Assembly (NCBI GenBank): GCA_023333565.1
Contig: JAJKFH010000374.1
Coordinates: forward strand, 3,348,001 to 3,412,000
Length of the DNA stretch: 64,000 bases
Origin: Puffinus mauretanicus
Lineage: Eukaryota; Chordata; Aves; Procellariiformes; Procellariidae
Direction: 5' to 3'
This document shows, one piece after another, positions 13,164-25,100 of this stretch. The position numbers and the translations under genes are program-made. How positions within the stretch are numbered: position 1 is the stretch's first letter; each line of letters opens with the position of its first letter. The notes beneath the pieces were generated by a model. It searched no databases, was not told the DNA's origin, and saw only the letters and a program-made list of their open reading frames with translations.

Positions 13164-13544
13164 CCAATGGCGGGCGGAGACGTCACGCTCGGGGACGGGC
13201 TCCGCAACGACGCATCAGCGCGCGTGCGAGGCTGGCGGCAGAGGCCAGGGTGAGGGGGCGGGGCCCAGGAGACGGGGCCCAATGAGAGCCCCGTATACCA
13301 ATCAGATGGGAGGGGAGCGAGGTGAAGGAAGGGGCTTGCCCAATCGCAAAGCACAAAGTTTGGAGGGAGTGGAGCCAGAAGGTGCAAGTTGTCCAATCAC
13401 TTGGCAGAGATGGAACCGGGAACGAAGAGAAGGAGATGAGTTAGCCAATCATAGCGCGAAGTGGAGGGAGGGGCATGAGCGAACAGCGGGGTCCGTCCAA
13501 TGACAGGAGGGAAGAGCCGGGCCGTGGCTGAGGCGGCAGCCAAT
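13164..13544 (+). promoter_or_regulatory. Array of eight CCAAT (NF-Y type) boxes upstream of SPTLC2
   Basis: CCAAT begins at 13164, 13279, 13298, 13340, 13393, 13445, 13497 and 13540, all on the plus strand and all followed by C or G as in NF-Y sites (for example CCAATCAG at 13298). From 13340 onward the spacings are 53, 52, 52 and 43 bp, which looks like a degenerate tandem repeat of about 52 bp whose only well-kept part is the CCAAT core. Relative to SPTLC2 transcription all boxes are in the ATTGG orientation. A divergent plus-strand transcript is possible but not shown. Confidence 0.85.
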
Positions 13545-13786
13545 GAGCGGGTGCCGGGGCGGGCTCGCGGGGCAGGGTGTGAGGCGGAGATGCGTGAGCC
13601 GTCCCAACGGCCGCGCCGGGGGGCGGGTCCGGTCCCGGTGGCAGGATGCGTTGCGCGGCGAAGGGGGCAGCGCCGCGGGGTACGCTGGCTGGTGCTGCTT
13701 CCCTTACCGGCGGCGGCCCTTCCCTCGGGGCACCCCAGTCGCTGGAGGTGGGGGAGGGACAGGATGGGGTGGGGCAGCCAGGGAGC

Positions 13787-13826
13787 CCCTCGCCGCCCCT
13801 CGCCGCCCCTCGCAGCCCCTCGCCGC
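13787..13826. repeat. 10-bp GC-rich tandem repeat, four units
   Basis: Unit cgccgcccct (phase arbitrary) repeated about four times with one substitution, at the outer edge of the CpG island. Confidence 0.85.
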
Positions 13827-13850
13827 TCCGAATCGACGGAGCTGATGGAT

Positions 13851-16800
13851 GAAGCCGTTCCTTCAAGACCCGGGGGGTTGCCCCAGGACACGCAGGGCTC
13901 GGACTGTGGTGGGCTGTGTGAAAGATAAAGTAACCCATCGCAAGTCTGACAGGAGAACCCCTGGGTGAAACTCTCTGAATGGCTTTTGAGGAGGTCAGAC
14001 TTAATTACTGTAATGCCTTCTCCTGCCTAGGATCGACTTGGGAGAGGTGTATCTTGGCTCAAGTCCACCTGGATAACGAAGGACCTGATAGGAAACCCTG
14101 CGGACAAGCTCCAGGCAGACCTTAAGTCAATAGGATTTAAACTTGGGCTTAAAGGTAGGCGTATGCTTGGCTGCCTTGCTGAGCTAGTATCCCTGACAGC
14201 TTAAGTTGCCAGTCTGTTAACTCTGCCTGCGGCTGTGTTTAAAAATCAGCATGTATTTGGCTATGAATTTGAGTATTTTCTGACAGGGTTTGGAAATACA
14301 TACTTCATTCAAAGACCGGGCAAACTAAACACTGTGTTTATTTCCGTGGTAGGTATTACCAACCTTAGTAAAGTTTGGGTTACCAAACATCACATAGACA
14401 ACAGCAGAGGAAAGGTGCTCTGCAAACCACAAAGCATCTGTATTTGTGCACTATTATACAACTTGTATACAACTTGGTGAGGGAGTGAGAAGGGGAAGGC
14501 ATCCAGAGATTTCCGAGTTGCAGGAGTGTTAATTGGTAGGAAGGAAACAGCCTAACACGTTTAATCACATACTGAAGAGATAGAAGAGTATGACCTTTGA
14601 TTTCTCCAGCGTAATAATTGAGAGGGAAGGGCTGTAGTGTTTCTTAGAATGTAACTTGAAACAATCAGAACAAATCTCAGTTAACACAATAGAAAATTAA
14701 CAGGTTTAAGCAGATGAATTTGAGAGAATGGTCTCATCCTTTTCTTTCTGATTTGCTACTATTGATAGTTATTTTTCTGTATTATGGTCACATCTTGGAG
14801 CCTCTGTCATGGATCTCATTGCAAATTCAATGTGAACATGGAGTTCCTAACAGAAGTGAATTAGCTCCTGTGAAAGACAGTCATTTTTCTTCCCTCAAGA
14901 AGACTTGGGAGAGCTTCACAGCCTGGTTTCAGCCTGTTTGTAGGCAGCAGTATGTGTCCAGCACGCTTCATATCTCTGGGTCACCTCTAGACATGAGAGC
15001 TTTTTGTAATGAGGGGTGCAAACACAGACTCAGGGGTAACAAGCGCAGGCTGGGTGTGAGACCTTGTTCCTTTCCTTGCTGTCTGCAGCCGCTCCCATAT
15101 CCTTACTAAAGCAGGTATGGACTTGCCTAAGAAGCATTCTTTCTTCACCTGGTTTCGATATGCAGTGAGACAGAGCCATCAGCTAAGATGGGATGGGCTG
15201 TGTCCCCTCTCTCATGTTGCGGGATGGGAGCACGGGGGAGACTGGTGTTGCTAGGAAGGACCTAGTGATCAAAGCAGCAAACGCCCCTGTTGAGCATTTG
15301 GGTGCTTGTGCAAGTGGACTTGCTTCAGTGTAGGTGCAGTTAGGAGTGCTGGTGGGGAGGAGGCACAGGGACCCCTCTTGCTGCTGAGCTTTTTCTGGAT
15401 AAGGAGGGGAGGGCTTTTGCAGAGTCGAAGTGATCTATGAGGAAATGAACAAGTATTATAATGAAAAAAGAAAATGAGTGAGCACATAAGAGAGAAGTGT
15501 TCTAGGGGACCACATACTGTAGAACTTTTTCTGTATGATTTTTTTCCCGTTGCCATAGTTGGCTGTTGGTATTTTCCTCCTGTCTCTTCTGCCTTTGAAC
15601 AGAACAGATTGAATTATACTGACCAGTTTGTGCCATGGGGTGCAGATGGTCCACCAGCCTACCCTCACAGGGCGTTTGTGGGGCAGCACCCTCCACTCCC
15701 TGCCCACCTGCCTACAGAGGAGTTTCATCTGCTAATGCCTTACTTCTAGAGAGGATAAGCTGCTTCACCTGCCAGGCGCTGGATCTCACTGCTGTGTTAT
15801 CTGTTCAGTTAGAGCCCAAACCCCTTCCACGTGTAGGTACCTGCACACTGGTTACTTCATCTGTCCTTAAACCCAACTAGCACAAACCCTTACAATGCAA
15901 TGGTTTCAGTTTTGGTTTAGGAAACACAGGAAGAAAAAACATTAAGGGACGCACCAGTTCACTCGTGCAGGACCGGACAGTCTCGCACACCGGCTGCAGT
16001 GCTCCCCTGCACATGGGACCTCATCGTGTTGCCAGGATCCACCCCGCCCGTAGTGTGGGGCCGGCATAACCTGGTGTTTGAGGGGCATCTGGACCCTTCT
16101 GGCACAGCGCAGGTGGCAGGGAAGGCCATGCTCACCCTGGGGCTGCAGTGACAGAAGAGTCCAGGACATCCGTGGAGACAAGTCCTAGCATGGGGGTGCC
16201 ATCCCAGGGCACAGCTGCTGCCACAGGCAGCACCAAGCACACCCCACAGAGCTCCTGGAGTCACTACTGCAGGCAGCTCTGAGATGGCTCTGTGTGACAC
16301 ACGAGACACCCATGTACACAGGTGGCTGCAGCTATGCAGTTGCAAAACAGAGGAGCCAAATAAACTCAGAACAGCAAATTCCAGTTCTAAGTTTCCTTTT
16401 AGGTCTCAAGGATACTATTCCTGTGAGCTGGCAGAGCAAACAGCCTTACTCAGCCAACTGAATGAAGCAAAGGACTGTATCAAAAAATGTAATGAGTCAA
16501 AAGGAAGAGTGGACCATAAGTAACAAGTCAGACGGGGAGGGATTGCTGCACAGCAAGCTCATATCAACACAGAGCTTACATCACGGACATGAGTCAATGG
16601 GTACTGTTTCTAACCATCTGTAGGTTTGGGGATCACAGAGTAGAGTTGTGAAGTTTGGAGACAGCAGAACAGCAAATTCAGGAAGGAACAATTGGGTAAC
16701 CACTGGGACAGAGAAGTGTAGCAGAAAACGTCTGCTCCAATGTCCCAAACAGAGAGAACAAGGGCCTTCTGCGCTCATAAGAGAATCAGAACTCGTCACT

Positions 16801-18504
16801 GAGATGTGACTGAGGGGAAGAATTTCCTTCGAGAAAGGAGCGAGTTGATAACTGAGACAAAATTGGGTATGTGAATGATGCCAGCTACGCAGAGTCTCAA
16901 GGCGGCTGTAGTCAGAAATAAATCTAAGCCTTTGATTTTTATATTTGCAATGCAGAGACAGAATAAGCAGTGGCTCAGCCATTGCATTCAAGGCAGTTAA
17001 TAGCAGGCAGGCTGCTCTGAGAGGGAACAGTCTACATTCTTCAGGTGCCTTTCCTCTTCTTCATCTTCAGTCTCCAGGAGCAGGCTGAAGTAAGCACGAA
17101 ATGAGTGCTGAAGGTATAATTGAAAAGGCTGCGGTTTGGGCAGACCAATGCAGTGCTGTGAGGTGGGTATTGTTTCTGTTTCCTGGTTTTTTTTCACAGT
17201 TACAGCAGCCTAGCACTGAAACTGCAGGGACTGTGCTGGGAAATGACTTCGGGGGAGCAGTGAACCTGGGTTTTTAGTTTGGGTCTGAATGGCAGAATGC
17301 CTGCCTGAAGCGTAGGAGAATTAGAAGTGTGGAAAGCTCTTTGGGGACCTCATAGCCCTTGAAGAAAGCAGATGGCTATGAGGTTGCCCCAGGAGAATTT
17401 GTCAATCCCTTAGCTAAATTTCATGGAAAGCTGGAGAGGCCTTGGCGTGGCTCCTAAGAGGGAGCGACGCTTGGAAAGTTGGCTAGCCTGGTATAGGAAT
17501 GACCATCATTTGTCCTCAGCATATCTTGGTAAGTAGGTAAACTGTGAATGCCCACAGCAGCTTCCTTCCTTCTGGTGGAGGCAAGGGGAGGCAGGTACAT
17601 CTTTCTAAACAATGGAGTTGGTTGGTTTAAATTTAACTAAGCTGAGAATTGTGTTTCTGCTCCAGGAGAGACCCTCCCTGGGCTTAACACTTCTGCTGTG
17701 AATGCTACAGTTCTAGGCTCACCACAGCTTCTATTTCACTGGCTCAGAGAATAATATTATTCTGGAAATAACTTAACCTCTAAAGCTATACAATGCTAAA
17801 AAGACTCTGTTCAGACAATTTTCCCCTCTTTTTTGCAATGAAGCCTTGATGAATCTATCTCTGGGCACTGATTTGGACCAGAATTTGTAAACGTGATGAA
17901 CTGTTTGCTATTCAGGGTGTTTGCCTGGAGAAACCAGCCAGGCTTGCAGAACGTTTTTGTGGTAAAATGGGAAAGGAGTCAGGACGGGAGGTTTGTTACT
18001 GGAGATGCAAAAGGCCTGAGAGGATATACCAGGGACTGAAAGATGTGTATTAATATGGGCCTGATGAGCCACAAGAAAACAGAGATGTAAAAGGGGGTAG
18101 GATGGTAAGTGTAGGATCAGCGTGTCCAAGCTTTGTTTGGAGCCGCCTTCTCTATGCTTTTCTGCTTTTTCTCATGTCCCCTGTCCCCAAGACTCCTGTG
18201 CGAAACAGTACTCAGAAAGTCATGTCCCTGTCTGTCGCCGTTCCCCCCCCAGTTCAAATTTCTCGATGTTTGCCTCTTCTTTGGGCAGTGACTTGTGTAG
18301 TTTTTTGGAATGGAGATTACTGTTTCTCTGCAATGGAGCTAGACTGTGTCTTATAGCCAGCTTAAGGCCAGCAGTAATATCCACCCACTTTCACTATGTT
18401 TAACCCAACCCATGGCAACACCTGCTTTTTTTGGAGCCTGAGTTTTGGATCTTTCTTTATGCCATCTCAGTGGAACTGTGTGGTGATGTGTCTTCTCAAG
18501 TCAT
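13851..18504. other. Intergenic DNA upstream of SPTLC2
   Basis: No gene recognised. The longest ATG frame here (14714-15109, 131 codons, plus) has no family signature and no clear promoter or splice context. The base composition is more balanced than in the introns. Nothing else seen. Confidence 0.6.
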
Positions 18505-19144
18505 TGTTACGACTTGGACTGGGCAAACCAGGGGGTCATAGAGGTTTCGAGATTCCCTCGGGCTAAATTAAGGTGAAACAACACCAAACGATCGATTAAA
18601 CATTTTATTTATGGTAGAAGCAACCTGAACTTGGAAAGCGTAACAGTAGGCAACGTGGGTTTTATTGAAACATTTAGAAGAAGAAGAGGAAAGAGAGGAA
18701 AAGGAAAGAGAGAAAGAAAAAAAGAGAGATATCACCACCCTTGGATCCTGCGATGACGATGACGGATGGACGTGGAAATCCTCTGCTGATGGGTGCGCGC
18801 TGGCTCCTTGGGTTGGTGTCCTTTTATAGTCTTGTCCCCACATCTCAGTTGTGTCAGCCACGTAGTTTCTAGAACTTACTGTGTAGGCGCCGTTGTGGAG
18901 GGAGTGGTCACGAGGGGTCTTTCGGGTGGTCTTTGGGTGGTCACGAGCCCCTTCCTCAGATAAATTCTGTATGACCTTTTGCCATATATGGCGAGTTGTC
19001 TGACTTTGGCAGAACACGGAGCTGCGCACCCTCCGTGTCCTGTGTTATCCGACTTCTCATTTGCGTCTTATCATTGCCATGCAGAACTTGTTTGCCACAA
19101 TGTTTGAGACATCAACTTCACATTAACTCTTTCAGTCTCTCACA
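18505..19144 (-). mobile_element. Solo LTR of an endogenous retrovirus (ERVL-like)
   Basis: Read on the minus strand the element runs from TGTGAGAGACTGAAAG to CCAAGTCGTAACA, so it has TG...CA ends and is about 640 bp long. It is flanked by near-matching 5-bp repeats (GTCAT at 18500-18504, GTCAC at 19145-19149). It has a TATAAAAG box at 18821-18828 and AATAAA signals at 18661-18666 and 18604-18609 in the right order for U3-R-U5. No second LTR or internal gag/pol/env sequence is present, so it is a recombination-derived solo LTR. The 153-codon open frame inside (18568-19029) is not a viral gene. The exact ends are my best reading; the family assignment is by general resemblance only. Confidence 0.82.
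18821..18828 (-). promoter_or_regulatory. LTR TATA box
   Basis: TATAAAAG on the minus strand, about 160 bp upstream (in transcription sense) of the LTR poly(A) signal at 18661-18666. It would start transcription towards SPTLC2, whose start codon is 5.7 kb further on. Confidence 0.6.
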
Positions 19145-22100
19145 GTCACTTACTGGCACTGTGGGACCAACAAAGGCTGTAGATCCAGGAATCCTTGTAC
19201 TTGCCACTGAAAAAAGCTGATATGGGTTAAAACTTTCCTAGCAAAAATGGTAAGTTTGGTCCTACCATGCAATTCATCTTGTATCCATGTCAGATATGTG
19301 GTTTGGTAGAGCAGGAGAGGCAGGTTTGGGAATGAATGGCTGAGATGGGATCAGTTATTTTATCATTCTTGGCTTATGTCAGCTTTTGTAAATGGCCTGG
19401 CAGAGTCTGTGGTCAAGATCCAGGAGTATTGGCAGAATGGAGGTGCATTCAGTGCATATTTACTTGGGCAGCAGTGGCTGGAAGCAAGGTAATCTCAGTA
19501 GCTTCTGATCTCGTATTTGGTTCCTGTGATATGTTGTTAATCACCCGTACTGCTTCAGCTTTCATGTCCACCCTCCATGAAGCAGTGTAGCAGAAACTTT
19601 CTTTAGGTTGCAGGTTCAGTTACTTTCTGACAGTGCTTCGTGCATCTAAACAGGCCTCAGTCCCCTAGGTTCAGGGCTCCCTACTGCATTCATTACTAGA
19701 CCCTCCATCTCAAACACATTGGGGATTGGACCTTGCATAGTTGACGTGATGGGATCCTATTTCATCTCCCTGTCTCCTAATAGTGAAGAAAATCTTGTGG
19801 CTGTAACCTATGACCATCGTCTCTGCCTTTTCTGCCACCCATGTTGGGTGATATTGAGCCAATGAGTTCATTTTGATTGTGCCTTGCTTTCTTAGTCCAT
19901 AAAATAAGAGTAGTGAGAGACCATTACCCTCCCTCTCCCCTCCCCACCCAGGATGAAGTGAAAGGCTGCATCTGTGCGGTATAAACAAAGCCCTAATTTA
20001 CATGTAAATGCGTGTGATATCGCTGTAGCAGCAGAGTTGTACCAGTGAAGCCCTCCTTGTGTGCAGGCAGCTTATGTCAGCAGAATAGGGCTCTTTTTTG
20101 AGCAGAACTTTTCTAAGCACTATCAGCTATATCAGCAAAAACTTTGAATACCAATATAACTGCCTCATTAGTACACAGAGCCCCATGATATTTTAGTTCC
20201 TAACTTCTTTTTAGGTGCTTAAATACTTTTGAGGATCTGGGCCTACAACTTTTGGGACTATGGAAGTGACCCCAAACATTCCTCCCATCAGTACCCTGGC
20301 AAACAGGTTCAGAGCAGATGTGGTCTCACTTTATCAACGGCTGCAGAGCACTCTGAGAAACTCTGGTAAAGGGCACTGAGCTTGGCAGAGCGCCATCAGG
20401 CTGCTATGGCTAACTTCAAGGAGGACCACAACTGCTTCTGCTCTTGCTGCTTCTGACAAGGTTGTTGGTGCTGCAGGAGACTGGAGAGACTCCTCCTTAT
20501 TCACCTGGTCCTGTGTGAAGAACAGAACTAAAAAGAGTGTTTCCTTGAAAATGTGTCTTTGTTGATAGTTTTTGTTTCATCCCTTACTGATGCTATTACA
20601 AAGGTGGCATGTGAGAAGATAGCATACTGTAGTGAAGAAGAGAGACGGTGAGGGCAGTACTCTAGCACCTGAGCAGTGACCAACTCTTAGCTTGGAGAAG
20701 GAAGGAAGGAACAGTTTGTCCCCTTTCAGGTACCAAGCACAGTTTTGCAGGTTTTCATTCTCCTGCCTCTGCTCTTTAGAAAAACTGGATGAAGGGAGAT
20801 AGACAAGTTGACAAAAGACGTAGCTAGAAGAACTTCTTTTTAATGCTCAGCTTTCTACCTGCAGAGTGAGTCAGTTCAACTCACTGATCCAACAGAAAAT
20901 TATCCCATGGAAAATTGACTAGTTTTGCTTCAGGTCAGTGAACTGAACTGACTTGGTAGCTGGGGGAAGGTGGCCATAGATTAGATGTAAGGGGAAACTA
21001 CCCCTTCTGTGCAGCGAATTGCTCTTGAGTTACAAATCTGCTATTAGGGGTGATGGGAGCACAGAAAGAACCAGCTACCTGAAGCTCAGTCCAGAGAAGA
21101 AGGTCAGTACAGGAAAACAGAAGGCTGCTGCCTCTCCTTTTGGCAAGGATATTATTATGTGGATAGAAGAGAGAGAGGCTTTGCCATCCGGTGCAATGGG
21201 GTGAGGGAGAAGTTGAACAGAATCCTTAACTACCCATAACTAGGTAGTTAAAAACTTTCCCTTCAAAATCAAAGTAAGTAAAAGCCATGCTTAATTTGAG
21301 GAAAGGAAAGATGTTAGAGGCTGTGCCCTATCATAGGGGAAATCTGCCCCAGGACCAGGGATGGATACTTGGGCTTCCATCAGAGAGACAGTATGATGCC
21401 GCAGGCAGGACACGCACTGAGCGCTCGAGTTGTCTTTCCTGCTCGCACTGCTCACTGTGTGTTGATCAGCATCAGCCAAACAGGGCGGCAAGGCTGGCTC
21501 TGTGCTTGCCCCCCAAGTGCAGGGGAGAGATGTCTGTGCCCAACAAGTGTAAGAGGCAGCTATGGGGAATGTCAATATTCACAGGAAAATCACATCTCCA
21601 GTGAAGATGCTGCAGGCCTGAGTGGCTGCTGTATCAGGCATGGCCATAAGAGGGAAGTGTGTGCTCAGGCATTAGGTGTCTTTCTCCGGGCTGGAGCAAC
21701 CCCAGCTGGGTTAGTTGTGGGCTCTGCAAGCAGCGTGGGCTCTGCCTGGGTCCCACCTCCTGTGCAGGACTAAAAGCAGGGCCTGTGCCTCCGGAGGCAC
21801 CTGAGCCAGGTGTGCAGGTAGCGATGATGGGGATGGGGAGAGAGGGGAGCAGGGGTGGGAAGGTGAATTGCCGTGTGTAGGTGTCGGTCACTTCCTGGAG
21901 ATGGGGGAGGATGAGATGTGCAACCCTGACGCGTCCTGGGAGAACTGGGGCTGCCTTGTCCAGAGATGCTGGGCAGCCAGGTGGGGAAATCTATTTCAGT
22001 TGTATCCTCACACATGTACATCAGATCACTGGCTGTTTTAGCTGAATCATACTCAGATTAGCTTATTCAGGCTTGAGGATCGTGATGTTGAGGTGCTTTT

Positions 22101-25100
22101 AGGAGGGGTAGGGGACCTCAAGAGAAAGAAAGCTGAAGTCAGCAAGGTGAGCTTAAAAGGTTTACAAACAGGAGAGTGGGTCCAAAACGATATGGGCAGG
22201 CATCCCTGCCAGCTCTCTAAAGGAGATGTTTGCCTGAAGCACTTCTCAGAGCATTTTGTAGGCCAAACGTACAGACCATGCAAGCTATATAGCAGTAACA
22301 AGTGGGACTTGGTTGTTAGCAACCCCGTCAGACTCAGGTGACTGTCACCCTCATGATATGGGCCATCCCTGACTCTCTGCCTTTGCTACGAGCTTGTTAA
22401 AACTCACCACAGCACAAGGCAGAAAAGGACACTTGCACCATGCCATATGGGAGCTTGAGGCTCCACCAGGTCTATGCCTGCTGGCTCCTGTGGGCCCTGG
22501 TAGCTGGAGCTGTGACATATGTATGGCTGAGGAGTTTCTACTTGCCACCTGGCCTGGCTGAGGGCAGGTCTGTGCCCACCCTAGTAACACTGCCCCAGCT
22601 CTAATCACACACCAGCACCTTCTGCAAGAGCTGAGGGAACCTGATGTGACAGTGGTAGCTTGGGAGAGGTCCCCAGGCTGTGTCTCATGGTGTAAGTGGG
22701 AGCTGAGTTTCATCTTTTGATATGGGGTGATACCTGGCTGTTGTGTAGCAGAGGAGTTAGGAACTCAGCGCATGGTTCCTATATACCATGCTCCTGCTAT
22801 GCTATAAAATCAGTCACTGCTGTTCTGGACTTCTGTTTCCCTGCTATCAGCAGGGAACTGAGCTCTCCTGCAGGGATCCACAGGGTGCTTTGAGGAGAAA
22901 CGGAACTGAGATTCATTTCCTATAGTTAACTGCCAAGAAATGTGAGCAGCAGGGTCCAGTCAGGAGCACCAAACGACCTGACCACCAGCTTCCCATGAGT
23001 TGGCACTGCAGAGAGGCACACAGTCTTCTCCTTATAGTTCGGCTTCTCAAGGACATTTTTTCCTGAGGGGTAGAAACAGAGGAAAATGAATGAGACAGAG
23101 CTGAATTTATTCCTTGTTCATGCCACAGCATGAAAACAAAATGCATCCAAGAATAAACTGTACAAGAGCTGTAGGCAGGTGTTGTGGCAAGGCATTGTGG
23201 GGGAGACAGGGCAGGTGCGTCTTCTGGCGGCTGGCTGAGCATGCGTTATCTTGTGCTTCTAAAGCATCTTATGCCTGTGCAGCAGAGGGACCTCTAGTTG
23301 TAGGAGCAGGGACTGTAAGCCTGGCTGGTTATCTAGAGGCATAAGTGATATGAGTGGGGAGAGCTGAGGGAATGTGTATTGCTCAGCACATACATGTTGT
23401 GTATCATGTGTGGGCAAGGGTGTTGCACAGCAGGGGATGTAGTGTGTGCGTGGGCTGCGGGCAGGGGGTTGCTGTGCGTGTGGATACACAGGCAGCGTGC
23501 TGCCTGTGCTTTGTGCAGGGCAGATGTGCCGGCAATGGCTGCATGTAACAACACAAGAGGTTACTTTGCAATTAAATGAAGCGAAGAATTACCATGGCGA
23601 CTGCACTCTCCTCTCCCTGCCAGATGCCAGGCTCCCAGGCAATAATGTTTGTGTGTCGTTCTAAAAGCCCCAAACTCACTCTCCCTCTTTTGAGAATGCG
23701 TGAGGACCATGCTGCCCTCTCTCCAGACTGGGAGAGCAGTAGAGACACTGGAATATGGGGGTGGTTTCTGCACACTCCATCTTTCAGCAGAAGGGGGCCA
23801 CTGCCTGGGTACCTCCTACACTGGTGGCTGCTACAGTGCAAAGACAAAAGGGCTGTGTTTTGAATTGCTGTGATACATTATGGTTCTTGTGCGGCATGTC
23901 CACACAGTGTCCTCAGGAGCAGTGCAGTCTGAGCCAGTTGCCAGTTCTTAGGCACCTACTGTGCATGTGCAGAGAGCTGTCTGTTGGAGGACCTTGCACC
24001 CATGCTGCAAGAGAGGTGCTCTAGGGAGCACCACAATGAACAACTTCAACCCTAGTACCACCAGGAGCTTGGACCTCACCAGCGATAGGTACTGCAAGAC
24101 TCCAAGGATAGACAGAAGGCAAATGTGCACCAGAACATAAAGCCTCCTTGCACCTAGTGTATTCACGCTTGCTGTTAGTGTCCACACAGAGTATGTTTTC
24201 TGTTCTTACTCATTTGGATCAGATCATGACCTGTGCTGTAGCCCCTGGCGAAGAAAGTACAGCTGCATCTTTCAGGTACCACAGGAGCTAAGGTGTGTTC
24301 CTCAGAGACCTTACTCCTTTCACATTCAGAGGCCTTATTTCTTTCATCAGCTCTCTAGGTTTAGTGCTCAGTGGTCTGTGAGGCCATATAAATCATATCT
24401 CTCCTGTGCTCTCAGTGAAAGATTTGGGGAGATGATTGCTTTGTGGTCTGTGGGGAAAACTTGGAGGAGGAAAGTCTATGTGGCCTAAAATGTTTGGAAA
24501 TGCTTGGTTTGGGGAGGAATGCTGATGCATCCTGCACAGAGCCATGTGCAAAAGCTAGAAAGAACAAACGAAGATGGTTTGTGCACGCTGGTCCTGTAGG
24601 CTAAAGTGCCACAGGAGACCATAGAAGTGCTGTAGATCAGCAGGTAGGTCATCATGTCACCTCTGCTGCACTGGAACATTGCAGACATGCAGAACACAGT
24701 TCGAGGTAAAGGTCTGGTGCTCCTCCTGACCGATGTGCCCACTGCAGATTCTTCCTTTGAGTACTCATCTTTTCCCTTTAAGGGTTTTTTTTAAAGCACA
24801 GAAGAGCATGCTAGACACTGACAAACAGGTATTGTCATCTTGCAGAGGGCTGGCAAACGAACAAATAGCTGCACTTCAGTGGAGGTGAAGCAATCTCTCT
24901 ACACAGCAGAGATTTGCTAATTTGCACGGTCATGAGGTCTCATTGGAAAGATATTTTTAAATGAAAAAGCAAGGAAATGATGCAAAATAGAGTTGAGCAT
25001 ATTCCAGGAGATAGTTAAATTTTTCATCGTGAAAACCGATAACAGATCAGTCTGTGTGCTATGAACATCTCATCACAAAAATACATCACAAGAGGCTTCT

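Larger units (their letters stand above)
12480..13850. promoter_or_regulatory. CpG island over SPTLC2 exon 1 and promoter
   Basis: GC-rich, CpG-dense block starting abruptly after AT-rich intron DNA near 12480 and fading by about 13850. It covers the exon 1 donor, exon 1, the 5' UTR and the upstream promoter. A CRE-like agacgtca lies at 13178-13185, about 100 bp upstream of the ATG. There is no TATA box. Long open frames here on both strands are a by-product of GC content. Confidence 0.88.

Noticed and set aside
12490..13503. 337-codon open frame on the plus strand, and several others, across the SPTLC2 CpG island
   Set aside because: Low stop density from extreme GC content; antisense to SPTLC2 exon 1, low-complexity A/R/G/P composition, and non-ATG start.
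18568..19029. 153-codon open frame
   Set aside because: Lies wholly inside the solo LTR across its TATA and poly(A) signals; not a retroviral gene.
21369..22713. Open frames of 120-134 codons in the SPTLC2-ALKBH1 interval
   Set aside because: No recognisable domain, overlapping frames on both strands, no splice or promoter context.
24790..24905. Possible MIR-like segment ('aggtattgtcatcttgcaga')
   Set aside because: Only one short block resembles MIR; the order of the rest does not hold up.
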